Position numbers and translations under genes: made by a program. Below the pieces are notes generated by a model. The model was not told the DNA's origin and searched no databases. It saw nothing but the letters and a program-made list of their open reading frames with translations. A DNA stretch of 64,000 nt, taken from assembly GCF_009727055.1 (NCBI RefSeq), contig NC_052349.1, positions 33,869,405 to 33,933,404 of the forward strand, given 5' to 3'. This document shows, one piece after another, positions 1-12,170 of the stretch. The stretch's first letter is position 1; every line of letters begins with the position of its first letter. The DNA comes from Benincasa hispida. Taxonomy: Eukaryota; Streptophyta; Magnoliopsida; Cucurbitales; Cucurbitaceae.

Positions 1-265
1 CGTTGCACAGCGCCTCTCCTAAGGTCATGACGGTGCAACTGGATATGAATACTCGATTCTCGATGGCATTTTGGTAATTTAATCGATTTTCTTCAAATTG
101 TTGATTTTCTTGGCTATTTTGGATTCTTTTTGGCTCGATCTTCTCTTAATGACTCCTAAATGCCTTGGGGACTGTTTTACCTACAAAATTAGCATTAAAA
201 ACAAATAATCAACACGATTTTGGGAGAATTAATATAGAAAATATACATCCTTTAATAACCTAACA
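1..265 (-). repeat. 3' LTR of the Athila/Tat-like element, partial
   Basis: These bases match 13519-13783 nearly throughout, including the stretch around TCTTCAAATTGTTGATTTTC, and end in the same CTAACA at 265. The rest of this LTR lies left of the window. The adjacent bases 266-282 (AAACACCCCCAACTTAG) read on the minus strand as a G-rich polypurine-like tract ending at the LTR, as expected for plus-strand priming. Confidence 0.8.
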
Positions 266-282
266 AAACACCCCCAACTTAG

Positions 283-287
283 CTCTT
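283..287. repeat. 5 bp target-site duplication CTCTT, left copy
   Basis: CTCTT immediately precedes the TG of the gypsy LTR at 288 and is repeated at 6224-6228 directly after the CA of the second LTR. A perfect 5 bp duplication shows a single integration of 288-6223. Confidence 0.9.
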
Positions 288-837
288 TGTAACGACCCGA
301 CCAACAAGGACTCAAGCTACGCCGTTACTAAATGCATGCATGCATGGAAGTTAAAACGATACCCCTTTTATAGTGAAATAAATGCTAAATAAATAAGGTA
401 ACTTAAAAGATCTTCATTAAATTCAAATATTAAAATCAAATGATAGAGTACCCATAAGTCATAAATGGAAATAAAGAAGTCTAAAAACAAATATAAATAG
501 AAAGTTCCAAACATCAAAACTGAAAGTTGAAAAACATGAAAAGAAATCTAAGTATCAGGAGCGGAAGCATAAAACTGGTCCTAGTGGCTCGATCATGGAT
601 TTCGCTTGTCATTCGCCTATGTATCTATACCTTTACCTGAAATGACAACATGACAAAGGATGAGTATAAAATACGCAGTAAGTAATCCCACTATTTGGGT
701 CAGGCTAGGCATCTATATCCTCAAGATGCCTACCTCTAGTGGAACATATAAACTGCTCTAGTCCTCATGGGACACATACATACTTGAAAAACTGATTTCT
801 ATCCTACCGTAGTTAAGTATGCCCATTACCTCTAGTA

Positions 838-1142
838 AGTCCTGTAGGATCCACAACATTTGGTGAGTCTCGTAGGACCCACAACCTTTGGTGAGTCTCG
901 TAGGACCCACAACCTTTGGTGAATCCCGAAGTAAACACAACCCCTGTTGAATCCCGAAGGAAACATAACCCCTGGTGAATCTCGAAGGAAACACAACCCC
1001 TGGTGAATCTTGAGGGAAATACAACCTCTAGTGAATCTTGAGCGAAACACAACCTCTGGTGAATCCTGAAGGAAACACAACCCCTGGTGAATCCCGAAGG
1101 AAATACAATCTTTGGTGAATCCCGAAGGAAACACAACATCTA
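838..1142. repeat. 28 bp minisatellite inside the gypsy LTR
   Basis: About eleven imperfect units of the form CCCTGGTGAATCCCGAAGGA followed by AACACAAC. Shorter GTGAGTCTCGTAGGACCCAC-type units begin the array. Because the unit is nearly free of stops in several minus-strand frames it produces spurious open frames of 80-108 codons; these are not genes. Confidence 0.9.
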
Positions 1143-1682
1143 GTGGGCATCTAACTAATCAGCAAAGACATTATCACAGTCTCAACATCACAAGTATCAG
1201 AACATGGTACTATAACATACATATACAGTTCAACATCATGGCTCTACAACATGCATATATGTCTTAATATCCTCATATCAAATACAACCTCATTGAATCA
1301 AGTATCAGCTCATACTAGCATGCAAGTATCTACGTACACAAAAAATCTTTCAGATCCCCATACAAGAATATATATCGGCCATACTATACTATCTGTCTAT
1401 CATGCTATCGTTCTGTCATAATATTCATCTATCATGCTAGGTTATATCTAGTGTTGGTCCGTTGGCAGTTCCAGTAGAAAGATTGCTTACCTCGATACTG
1501 GTTTCAGATATCGATCCAAGCGACAGTCTTCAATAAGCAATCTTCGAATTCAATTCCCCAACGAAGCCTGAACAATAACCACCCTCAAGATTTCAATCTC
1601 CAAAATCTTCCTTCAATCAGACCCTGCTTCCAACTTTTAACCCATTTTTTTCCTTAAAATTTTCAATTCACAAAGAATTTAA

Positions 1683-2050
1683 CTAACCCCCTTAAATAAT
1701 GAAATTAATTCTTGACATTAATTTCAAATTAAATATGTGTGACATAACCCCCTTCTAAAATGAAATTAATTCTTAATTTCAAATTAAACTTGTGTGACAT
1801 AACCCCCTTAAAAAATGAAATTAATTCTTGACATTAATTTCAAATTAAATTTGTGTGACATAACCCCCTTCAAAAATGAAATTAATTCTTGACATTAATT
1901 TCAAATTAAATTTTTGTGACATTAATAGTCCAATTTCCATAATTTTTCCTCGGATTAAACCATTAAATTGAAACACCCTTTCCTTCCAAAATGAAATTAA
2001 TTCTTGACATTAATTTCAAATTTAATTTGTGTGACATTAAAAGTCCAATT
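1683..2050. repeat. About 60 bp tandem repeat inside the gypsy LTR
   Basis: Five to six units, each with CATAACCCCCTT, then GAAATTAATTCTTGACATTA and ATTTCAAATTAAATTTGTGT. Each unit contains a short palindrome (GAAATTAAT ... ATTAATTTC) that could form a hairpin. The other LTR has the same array at about 5697-6075. Confidence 0.85.
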
Positions 2051-2207
2051 TTCATAATTTCTCTCCGATTAAACCACTAAATTGAAACACCCTTTTCTTA
2101 GCCATTAAATCACAATAATTACATTTTGAATTTTTAAAATTCCAAAAATACCCTATAATACTAGAAAATATTGAAATTAGATTAAGAACAAAATTCGAGG
2201 TGTTACA

Positions 2208-4255
2208 TTCTTCCCTCCTTAAAGAACTTTCGTTCTCGAAAGTTCATTAATGAAAAGCTCTGGGTACTGATCTTCTGTATTGCCTCATTCATGGCTTGCA
2301 CTAGTTTAGGTCCTAGCTATTTCCTCTCTTCTACCTCATCCCAACACACAGGAGAACTACAACTCTTCACATCGAGGGAATCAAACGGCGACATAATTCA
2401 ATCGAGTACCCAATGCTAATTGGAGACTCTTCCAAAAACTAGATGTAAAACGATGGTCGTTATTTGACATAGCTGAAACTAGTATCAAAAGAGGTGTGAC
2501 AACCCTTCCATATATAACTATGAAACTTAAAATGCTGAAAAGCAACAATACTTTAACACATTCAAGCTGAGAACTATGAAATGTGTCGTGAGCTTAAGAA
2601 AGTCTTATCCACTAAAAAAATATTTATGAGCTTATCATTCTGTCACATGTAAAATTTCATGTGTAGTGGAGAAACTGGTCATGCTATATAATGCGTCATA
2701 TGAAGATACTTACCAGAACAAATCTGGTCAATTGAAAACTGCTTCTACTCTAGAAGCACCGACTGTGATGTCTTTCTTAGGGTCTACATGTCTAAGAATA
2801 ACTCTCTAATTAAATCTCACATTCATGAGAAACTCATCATGAGGCTCTATATTATCATGGGCTATAAAATTTGCTTGAGCCAATCCTCATATTATCCTTT
2901 AGCCTTAAAAAAATCACATGTCAATAGTTCTTGAACATCTACTGTTAGTAGTAACTCCATTTTAGCTTATCCCTTCTCAATCTTTTATTTCGGTAACAGA
3001 TTCTTGTGTTAAAACAAAGTTCCATACCGATCACTTATGTAAGCTATTGTTCCATCCAACTCATATTCTCCTAAAGTTCCAAATGATAATGAGATATTTT
3101 TCTTTTATACCAAAACAAATTCCTTGTAATCCTTCATATCATGCCTCCAAACCATACTTAATTAGGAGTTTTGAACACATTAAATTCCTTTCTCTTTCTT
3201 AAAGAGTAAACTTTCTTGGATACCTTTTTTTCCCACTTTCCAAGTGGAACATAATCTCATTACTAAAGTATATTTTACTTAACTCCTCCATAAGTCTTAT
3301 CTCTTTCACTAAGAATTTTCATCTTGTAGAATTCTCCTTTGCCAATTTTCATGCTTTTAAACTGCAAAAGACTTTCGTTTGTTCAAATTTGTCCAACTTT
3401 GATCTTCTCATCACAATAAGGCTATGGGTTTAATTAATCTAGAATCCTTCAACCCAAACAAATAACACTTTGCTTTATCCCCTTTAAGTCTAAACTCATG
3501 TCCAACTATTTTGGCTTCCTTTAATGACATCAACTTAGCTAGATATTCCAAAAGAATCCTTCATATCACTACACATACTTTACCTAGTTCTTCAAGTCGT
3601 AGTATTACCAAAGTGATTATGACTTATTAATCCTTTCCAAAATTCCTCTCAAAATGTTTGGTTTTAATATCTCGGAACTTTAATAAATACATAGTCTCTT
3701 TTTTTTTCCTCCTTCTTATCCATAAGAATACTTTTAACCTTATACTTGAGTACGTGCCTTATGAAGGAATTTATTTATACTAACATCAATTACACTACTC
3801 AACAAAAAAAAACATAACACTAGTTCTTATCTAGACAATTTTATTCATTGGCTTAAACATTTAAATATCTTTATTTCTAAATTTTCATAACTCTACATAG
3901 TTTCATCAACCTTTAAGATCTCTAAACTGAGGTATATTTTTGTTTGTTTCTAACAGAATTTTCATGAGATAAACTAGTGTCAAATGACCTCATAATTTTA
4001 TTTTTTTTCTCTTTTTGTAGCATCGTACTTGAATAATCCGCTTATAATAACTTCTAACGAGTCGCTGACCTAGCATTAGAATATAACTAGTGCATTTAAG
4101 CTAAACAAATATTTTAGTGCACAACTACCATAAAACTTTTAATTGAAAAGACATACTTGGCGATGACGAGGAATCCGTTTATGGGGCATAGGAACAATCT
4201 GGACTTACATAGTAAGTCAGTTTACAGAACCCAAAATATGAGCTCTGATACCAAC
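2208..4255 (-). other. Non-coding interior of the gypsy element
   Basis: Two kilobases without a minus- or plus-strand open frame over 60 codons and without recognisable gag, protease or polymerase motifs. The left end (2208-2222, TTCTTCCCTCCTTAA) is the polypurine tract on the minus strand; the right end holds the primer site. Either heavily decayed coding sequence or a LARD-type non-coding core. Confidence 0.7.
4240..4253 (-). promoter_or_regulatory. Primer-binding site, Met-tRNA type
   Basis: GAGCTCTGATACCA on the plus strand is TGGTATCAGAGCTC on the minus strand, the standard complement to the 3' end of initiator Met-tRNA. It lies 2 bp from the LTR boundary at 4256, which sets the element's orientation. 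Confidence 0.9.
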
Positions 4256-4794
4256 TGTAACGACCTGACCCCCTAGGACTCAAGCTAGGCCGTTACTAAA
4301 CGCATGCATGCATGAAAGTTAAAACGACACATTTTTTATAGTGAAATAAATGCTAAATAAATAAGGTAGCTTAAAAGATCTTCAATAAATTCAAATATTA
4401 AAATCAAATGATAGGGTACCCATAAGTCATAAATGGAAATAAATAAGTTTGAAAACAAATCTTAATAGAAAGTTTCAAACATCAAAACTCAAAGTTGAAA
4501 AACATGAAAAGAAATCTAAATATCATGAGCGGAAGCATAAAACTGGTCCTAGAGGCTCGATCACGGATTCTGCTTGTCATTCCCCAGTGCATTTGTACCT
4601 TTAACTGAAATGACAACATGAGAAAGGATGAGTATAAAATACTCAGTAAGTAACCCCACTACTAGGGTCAGGCTAGGCATCTATGTTCTCTAGATGCCTA
4701 CCTCTGGTGGAACATATAAACTGCTCTAGTCCTCATGCGACACATACATACATGAAAAACTCATTTCTATCCGACTGTAGTTAAGTATGCCCAC

Positions 4795-5157
4795 TACTTC
4801 TAGTAAGTTCCATAGGACCCATAACATCTGGTGAGTCCCATAGGACCCACAACCTCTGGTGAATCACGAAGAAAACACAACCCCTAGTGAATCTCGAAGG
4901 AAACACGACCCCTTATGAATCCCACAACCCCTGGTGAATCTCGAAGGAAACACAATCCCTGGTGAATCCCGAGGGAAACACAACTCCTAGTGAATCACGA
5001 GAGAAACATAACTCTTGATGAATCTCGAAGGAAACGCAATCTCTGGTGAATCCCGAGAGGAACACAATCTCTGGTAAATCCCAAAGGAAACAATCCTTGG
5101 TGAATCCCAAAGGAAACACAATCTCTGGTGAATCCCGAAGGAAACACAACATCTAGT
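4795..5157. repeat. 28 bp minisatellite, second LTR copy
   Basis: Same array as at 838-1142 but with a different number and order of variant units and one contracted unit near 5090, so the arrays changed independently after insertion. Confidence 0.85.
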
Positions 5158-5696
5158 GGGCATCTAACTAATCAATAAAGACCTTATCACAGTCTCAATA
5201 TCACAAGTATCAGAACATGGTACTATGACATACATATACACTTCAACATCATGGCTCTACAACGTGCATATATGTCTCAATATCCTCATATCAAATACAA
5301 CCTTATTGAATCAAGTATCAGCTCATACTAGCATGCAAGTATCTACGTGAACAAATAAATCTTTCAGATACTCATATAAGAACATCTATCGGCCATACTA
5401 TACTATCCGTCTATCATGCTATCGTTCTGTCATAATATTCCTCTATCATTCTAGCATATATCTAGTGTTGGCCCGTGGGCAATTCCAATAGTAAGATTAC
5501 TTACCTCGATACTAGATTCAGATATCGATCCAAGCGGTAGTCTTCAATAATCAATATTTGAATTCAATTCCCCAACGAAGCCTGAGTAATAACCACCCTC
5601 AAGATTCCAATCTCCAAAATCTTCCTTTAATCAGACCCCACTTCCAACTTTTAACTCATTTTTTTCTTAAAATTTTCAATTCACAAAGAATTTAAG

Positions 5697-6075
5697 TAAC
5701 CCTCTTCAACAATGAAATTAATTCTTGAGATTAATTTCAAATTAAATTTGTGTGACATAACCCGCTTCCAAAATGAAATTAATTCTTGATATTAATTTCA
5801 ACTAAAACTCGTAACATAACCCCTTTAAAAAATGAAATTAATTCTTGACATTAATTTTAAATTAAATTTGTGTGACATAACCCCCTTCCAAAATGAAATT
5901 AATAATTGACATTAATTTCAAATTAAATTTTTGTGACATTAATAGTCCAATTTCCATAATTTTCCCTCCGATTAATCAATTAAATTGAAACGCTCCTTCC
6001 TTCCAAAATGAAATTAATTATTGACATTAATTTCAAATTTAATTTGTATGACATTAAAAGTCCAATTTCCATAAC
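5697..6075. repeat. About 60 bp tandem repeat, second LTR copy
   Basis: Counterpart of 1683-2050, with the same ATTAATTTCAAATTAAATTT core. Some units differ (for example ACTAAAACTCGTAACATAAC near 5800). Confidence 0.8.
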
Positions 6076-6228
6076 TTCCATCTGATTTAACCATTAAATT
6101 GAAACACCCCTTTCTTAGCAATTAAATCACAATAATTACATTTTGAATTTCAAAAATTTCAAAAATGCCCTCTAGTACTAGAAAATATTGAAATTCATTA
6201 AGAACAAAATTCGAGATGTTACACTCTT

Positions 6229-7549
6229 GTTCGTCCCGAGCAAGTCTAAACTAGAGCTATGCATACATTCAAGCAAAAAACATGAATATCAAATGTGCAT
6301 TCATTCAAAGAAATCATTCAAAAATGTTTAGTATATTCATGTGGTTTGCCCAAAAATTTGATTCATATCTCTCTTGTCAACAATCAAGCAAAAGAATGAT
6401 ACAAATGGACATTTAAACCTTTAAAATTTTTCTAACAAAGAATCGAAGACTATTTTTTAAAAGAAAACGTCTTTTTCTTATAAAGCCATAAAAGAAAAGA
6501 CTACTCAGTTTTAGTTTGTTTAAAAGCTAAAACTAGTGGAAAAGCTATATTCAGCTCTCAATTCCTTTTCGCCCTGGCTCAGTTATCGGTCTAGGATGTA
6601 CCTAACTTGCATTGGATAGAGGCAATTTTAATACAAGGGTGCTTTTTAAACTCACACACACAAAACGAAATTGGCATTTCTTTTACTTAGAGGGATAGCT
6701 TTCACATTCACACCACCGGGAATCTATCACTCTTTTCTCGTGGGCCCTAAAAGAAACACGATGGCGGTAGCTCTTTTCACCTCTACTCATGCATACACAC
6801 ACACATTAGTGAAGGTTATCTTATTTTGTCATATCAATTAGCGAGCTTGTCTCTCTTCTTTTTTTTTCTTTTTTTTTTTTTTTTCTGTGCTAGCAATTTT
6901 TATACACTAGGCCCTTTTTATTCCTCTATGTTTAGACTTGCTTCTAAAATAGGATGGTTGTTCCTAGACCAAAGATTGTCCTATCGGGGTGGCAAAGAAA
7001 ATCAAGTAGATATGACATTTCTAAGAGTTTGAGATTCTAAATAAATGTAAAGACTAAGTATTCAACTTTTTTATGAAGTTAAAAGGAAAAAAACGTTTCT
7101 TTTGAAAAATTAGTTTCAAATCTTGTAAGAAAAGATTTTAAGGAGTTTACAATTGATTTGTATCATTCCTTGAGAGAATGTGTCATCAAAGTTTATTGAT
7201 AAGAATCAAAGGATTGAGAAAAGCAAATGATCATGACAAACAAAGTGAATATTATTCTTGAATGAATGAACATACTTAGATGAATCATGCATTAAAAGCA
7301 AAAAAATGAGTCATATAAGAGAAATGATGCCAAGACAATGATATTGTGTTTTTCTATAAGAATAAAAATAAATGAATTCCATAGGAATGTAATAGAGCCT
7401 AATCGAGATATATATTTCATCAAGATCATAAAATCCACATAACCCGAGCTCAAGTGCTCAAGGGTTTCAGACATGCAAAGATATCACAAAGCAAAAATTT
7501 TCAGCATGGCTGATTTTTACAACCATAGTTAGTAACTGTTAAGAACATG
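6229..7549 (-). other. Interior of the Athila/Tat-like element, non-coding part
   Basis: Continuation of the element after the gypsy insertion: 278-287 joins 6229 without loss once one CTCTT is removed. It holds CA-rich stretches (about 6652-6665 and 6790-6806), a pyrimidine run (about 6843-6886) and no credible open frame. The short open frame across the pyrimidine run is low complexity. Nothing else recognised. Confidence 0.6.
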
Positions 7550-8427
7550 CAATGTTCCCTACCCCCAACTTAAAAACTAAACATTGTCCTCAATGTTTAT
7601 AAAACTAAAAATTAAGCATAAAGACAAAATGATAAAGGGAACAGAAGAACTCCCCTGATTTCGCGCAATGGGTGGCGGTTGAAATTTTTCCTGCTTCTTT
7701 GTTTTTGCTTTTCTTTCATTCTTGTTAGAAGTTTGTATCTCAAAAATGGTAGAATCTACATTTAAAATGCAATTCTGCCTCACAGCGCCTCGACGTTGGT
7801 TACCCAGCGTTGCAACGCTATGCCCTAATTTTTTTTTTCAATCAAAATTAAAACTAGAAACTTATAGGGTTTACTCTAAAAGAAAATCAAAACTAATTCT
7901 AAACAAATTAAATCTAAAATGAAAAAGTTAGAAAAAGAATTTGTTTATTAAAAGAAAATTGAAAATTTTGTTTTATTTTTTACGTCTGGCTACCTTCAGG
8001 AAGGGAAAGTTTTTAATTTCGATTGCTCGACGCAACCCGACTCTTATGCCTTTCAAGGTACATACAAATTTTCATACTTCTTCGATCCTCTCTTGGATGA
8101 ATCTATATAGCCTGGAAGGGCTATAAGAGAACTCATTCTCTTTCAAGAACTAGACAAGTCGAATTTGAATTTAATAATATTTGGCAAAAAAGGAAAAAAG
8201 AAAGAATCAAAAGACTCAAATGACCCAAAAGAGTCAAAAGAAAGAAAAGACTCAACAACTGACTCTGACTTATAAGGAAAATACGAGCAATAATTAAAGA
8301 TGTAAGAAATTTCAGGAGTAAGAATTGTTCTAGGCTTGGAAGCCTCTAACTGTTTTACCTGAGATTCCTTAAGGTGTGGTACAGGCTCATACTTATCCCT
8401 ACTTACTTGTTTTGAATATAGTGTGAA

Positions 8428-9216
8428 CTAACCATCATCTTCATCGTTGGTCCAAGGAAACTCCTCAATTAGATCAGCTTCAGTGCCATAGACGACGGAA
8501 GGCTCTGAATGGTTTTCCAATGTAAGCATGGAGTGTGCAAGCTTAGGTGTTTGATAGACCTCAACTGGCACGGGGGTTTGAGTCTCCAGGTGAAACTCAA
8601 TTGAATCCGGATCATAATTAGAAAAGCCATTAGCAAGTTCACACATTATTAAATCCAACGTCTTACCTTGATAGGAATTTCGAAGAATAGATGGCTCAAT
8701 AGGATCATCGATGTGAATCTCTCCACCATTTAACTCAGTATCTTCATAAAATGCATCTTCCCAAGGCTCATTGATTCTCTTAACCGAATTGATAATCAGG
8801 GCAACAAGGTCACAATAATTTTGAAAGTTAGTTCTAAGCTCAGGTCCGGAATAAAAGCTATCTTACTGGAAACTCGATGGTTCTTGAGAAAGATAAGAGT
8901 GTTCATACACAAACTCACAAGAGTAGTAAAAAAGTTCAACTAAATTTTCTGAAGAATTACCTATATTGGTAGAAGGATACGACATCAATAACGAGATTTG
9001 GTTAGGCATCTTCCAAGGAGCATAGCATTTGCACTCAGGACCACGTGAATCTTGTGTGTGTTTAGTAACCAAAACTCGAACAAGAGAGGTTAGTTCATTT
9101 ATTTCACTTTTAAGTTCATTAAATTTTCTTACCTTTTGTTCTCTTTGATGGGCCGCATACATCGCTCGAAGCGTGTAATAGATATTCATGTCCATCATAT
9201 TAAAACAAGTAGACAC
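8428..9216 (-). pseudogene. Unknown element-encoded protein, one in-frame stop
   Basis: One minus-strand frame runs from ATG at 9216 through 117 codons to TAA at 8863-8865, and continues open in the same frame to 8428, giving about 262 codons with one stop. The first part has a charged, helix-prone stretch (REQKVRKFNELKSEINELTS, about residues 23-42) that could be a short coiled coil; the second part is acidic and ends ADLIEEFPWTNDEDDG. I recognise no domain. Its position just inside the primer site is where gag lies in Athila/Tat elements, so a degenerate gag-like or element-specific protein is possible. The downstream repeat copy keeps a stop at the same place (TAG there). Confidence 0.5.
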
Positions 9217-9290
9217 AAAGAAAAGAAAATATTTTGGTGTTTTAAAGTTTGCTAGTCAAATTAGATAAGAAAAAGATTAAATGTCTTAGC

Positions 9291-9310
9291 CATCCCCGAC
9301 AACGGCGCCA
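9291..9310 (-). promoter_or_regulatory. Primer-binding site, Athila/Tat type (inner copy)
   Basis: Minus strand reads TGGCGCCGTTGTCGGGGATG, adjoining the LTR edge at 9314 after 3 bp. TGGCGCCGTTG is the typical Athila/Tat primer site, complementary to a tRNA 3' end ending in CCA. This inner copy is better preserved than the outer one at 12244-12263. Confidence 0.82.
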
Positions 9311-9313
9311 TTT

Positions 9314-10408
9314 TGTTTGATTGCTAAGTAGATGAAATTAATTCTACCTAGCCCGAAACAAATGATATTTATAAAGCTTAAACAACAACCTAACTAAATC
9401 ATAGTTAAAGTGGAAGTAAGAGGTCGATCCACAGGGAAGGTATTAATTCTTATCCTTTATTATCTAACCTTGACTATTAAAGCAATAAAATGGGGCGTTT
9501 GATTGAATTGGGAAAATACTAAAGATCAAAAGATAAAAGATGAATGTAAACAAGTAAGAAATGATCTTGCTTTTAGTTCAAGTTAGACGTTCAATGCAAT
9601 TTCTATCATCGAATTCTAAAAGTTTGTTGACAATCGGATTATGTTTGCAACTACTCGCTTAACTCGATCAACCTAGACTCTACAAAGGCCGATAACTAGC
9701 AATAACCTAGTTGAGAGAGCGTCCTAATCATTGATTAAGGTTAGATAGGCCAAACCCTAATTAACCTACGTGCTCCTACTTCTATTGGGTTCGATAGCGG
9801 CCATATAGAATAGAAAACATGCACATTAGATTCTAGGATTCAATTATGTTGATTAATTTTTAAGGTAGCTTACTCAATTAACCAAAATTTCTCCAAATCT
9901 AGTAATTAGTGCATCCTAGGATAGTCATCAACATACCATTACTACTGCCTCTTAAAGATCTTGGGCAGACATTCCATCGAACACATTGAAAGCAACATAT
10001 TTAACAATGATTGTGATAAAACCAAGCATCTAGGCTATACATGTTCAAGATATAAATCATTCAACATGCTTCAGGAATTAAAATCAGATTCAAGAAGGCA
10101 TAATTCAGATTGCAGTTGATAAAGAAACTCAAAATAATTTGCAAGAACCTTTGAAATAGAAACAAGATTCAATCAAACTTCACAAATTCATTGCCAAATT
10201 GTATGAAGAGTTACAATAGTTTTGTTTACAATTCAACAAAAATATAAAATCTAACCTAAATTGGAATAAGAATTATCAAAGAAGTGAAAGAACTCGGAGA
10301 GAGATCACCACCTCCATGGATTTTCTTCCTCTCCTTTGCAAAAATGCAAAAAAACCTTTTATAGTCTGTAGGCTAGCATCACGACGTTGGAGTAGCGTTG
10401 ACACGTTG
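9314..10408 (-). repeat. Partial LTR of the Athila/Tat-like element (inner copy, cut at the N)
   Basis: Matches 12267-13361 from the TGTTTGATTGCTAAGTAG edge onward and stops abruptly at the N. The outer about 420 bp of the LTR, present at 13362-13783, is missing. Confidence 0.85.
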
Positions 10409-10409
10409 N
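10409..10409. other. Assembly ambiguity (single N)
   Basis: The only N I noticed in the window. It sits exactly at the junction between the two tandem copies, with an LTR truncated on its left and a repeated interior segment on its right, as expected for a contig join rather than a base-call uncertainty. Confidence 0.95.
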
Positions 10410-11813
10410 TATAAAACTAAAAATTAAGCATAAAAACAAAATGATAAAGGGAATAGAAGAACTCCTTTGATTTCGCGCATTGTTATATAAAATGACTATT
10501 CATTGTTCCCCACCCCCAACTTAAGAAATAAACATTGTTTTCAATGTTTATAAAACTAAAAATTAAGCATAAAGACAAAATGATAAAGCGAACAGAAGAA
10601 CTCCCCTGATTTCGCGCAATGGGTGGCGGTTGAAATTTTTCCTGCTTCTTCGTTTTTGCTTTTCTTTCATTCTTGTTAGAAGATTGTATCTCAAAAATGG
10701 TAGAATCTACATTTAAAATGCAATTCTGCCTCACAGCGTCTCGACGTTGGTTACCCAGCATTGCAACGCTATGCCATAATTTTTTTTTTCAATCAAAATT
10801 AAAACTAGAAACTTATAGGGTTTACTCTAAAAGAAAATCAAAACTAATTCTAAACAAATTAAATCTAAAATGAAAAAGTTAGAAAAAGACTTTGTTTATT
10901 AAAAGAAAACTGAAAATTTTGTTTTATTTTTTACGTCTGGCTACCTTCAGGAAGGGAAAGTTTTTAATGTCGATTGCTCGACGCGACCCGACTCTTATGC
11001 CTTTCAAGGTACAAACAAATTTTCTTACTTCTTCAATCCTCTCTTGGATGGATCTATATAGCCTGGAAGGGCTATAAGAGAACTCATTCTCTTTCAAGAA
11101 CTAGACAAGTCGGATTTGGATTTAATAATATTTTGCAAAAAAGGAAAAAAGAAAGAATCAAAAGACTTAAATGACCCAAAAGAGTCTAAAGAAAGAAAAG
11201 ACTCAACAGCTGACTCTGACTTATAAGGAAAATAGGAGCAATAATTAAAGATGAAAGAAATTTCAGGACTAACAATTGTACTAGGCTTGGAAGCCTCTAA
11301 CTGTTTTACCTGAGATTCCTTAAGGTGTGGTACAGGCTCATACTTATCCCTACTTACTTGTTTTGAAAATAGTGTGAAATAACCATCATCTTCATCGTTG
11401 GTCCAAGGAAACTCCTCAATTAGATACGCTTAAGTGCCATAGAAGACGGAAGGCTCTGAATGGTTTTCCAATTAAAGCATGGAGTGTGCAAGCTAAGGTG
11501 TTTGATAGACCTCAACTGGCACGGGGGTTTGAGTCTCCAGGTGAAACTCAATTGAATCCGGATCATAATTAGAAAAGCCATTAGCAAGTTCACACATTAT
11601 TAAATCCAATGTCTTACCTTGATAGGAATTTCGAAGAATCGACAGCTCAATAGGATCATCGATGTGAATCTCTCCATCATTTAACTCAGTATCTTCAGAA
11701 AATGCATCTTCCCAAGGCTCATTGATTCTCTTAACCGAATTGATATTCTGGGCAACAAGGTCACAATAATTCTGAAAGTTGGTTCTAACCTCATGTCCGG
11801 AATAGAAGCTATC

Positions 11814-12170
11814 CTACTGGAAACTCGATGGTTCTTGAGAAAGATAAGAATGTTCATACATAAACTCACAAGAGTAGTCAGAAAGTTCATCAACTAAATT
11901 TTCTAAAGAATTACCTATATTGGTAGAAGGATACGACATCGATAACGAGATTTGGTTAGGCATCTTCCAAGGAGCATAGCATTCGCGCTCAGGACCACGT
12001 GAATCTTGTGTGTGTTTAGTAACCAAAACTCGAACAAGAGAGGTTAATTCATTTATTTCACTTTTAAGTTCATTAAATTTTCTTATCTTTTGTTCTCTTT
12101 GATGGGCTGCATACATCGCTCGAAGCGTGTAATAGATATTCATGTCCGTCATATTAAAACAAGTAGACAC
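11814..12170 (-). CDS. Unknown element-encoded protein, second copy (N-terminal part)
   Basis: 118 codons from ATG to TAG, closely matching the protein at 8863-9216 (same MYAAHQREQK and KFNELKSEINELTSL segments; 1 residue longer). The downstream half equivalent to 8428-8862 has extra damage in this copy, including a stop where the first copy reads GTEADL. Function not recognised; same alternatives as for the first copy. Confidence 0.45.
   Translation of the reverse strand: MSTCFNMTDMNIYYTLRAMYAAHQREQKIRKFNELKSEINELTSLVRVLVTKHTQDSRGPERECYAPWKMPNQISLSMSYPSTNIGNSLENLVDELSDYSCEFMYEHSYLSQEPSSFQ

Larger units (their letters stand above)
288..2207 (-). repeat. Gypsy 3' LTR (left copy)
   Basis: Starts TGTAACGACCCGACC and ends TGTTACA on the plus strand; it aligns end to end with 4256-6223. 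It contains a 28 bp-type minisatellite (about 838-1142) and a second, about 60 bp tandem repeat (about 1683-2050). Differences from the partner LTR are scattered substitutions and repeat-number changes, so the insertion is not very recent. Confidence 0.88.
288..6223 (-). mobile_element. Nested non-autonomous gypsy (Tekay/Del-like) LTR retrotransposon
   Basis: Two LTRs of about 1.92 and 1.97 kb (288-2207 and 4256-6223) bracket a 2.05 kb interior without an open frame. Orientation is minus: a Met-tRNA-type primer site (TGGTATCAGAGCTC on the minus strand) abuts the right LTR at 4240-4253, and a polypurine tract abuts the left LTR at 2208-2222. Perfect CTCTT duplications flank it. The stretch around the polypurine tract, with GAACGAAAGTTCTTTAAGGA on the minus strand, resembles the 3' end of Tekay/Del chromoviruses (recall). 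With huge LTRs and no coding capacity it looks like a LARD-type derivative moved by an autonomous partner. Confidence 0.88.
4256..6223 (-). repeat. Gypsy 5' LTR (right copy)
   Basis: Starts TGTAACGACCTGACC and ends ATGTTACA; followed by the target duplication CTCTT at 6224-6228. Same internal layout as the left LTR: an identical leading GCATGCATGCATG stretch, the 28 bp minisatellite and the 60 bp tandem repeat. Confidence 0.88.

Noticed and set aside
758..1139. Three overlapping minus-strand open frames of 88-108 codons with repeated GFTRGCVSF-like peptides
   Set aside because: They translate the 28 bp minisatellite in three frames; openness comes from the repeat unit. The same applies to 4913-5152.
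6826..7032. 68-codon frame starting with a run of Leu and Phe, resembling a membrane segment
   Set aside because: It is the pyrimidine run at 6843-6886 read as Phe/Leu codons.
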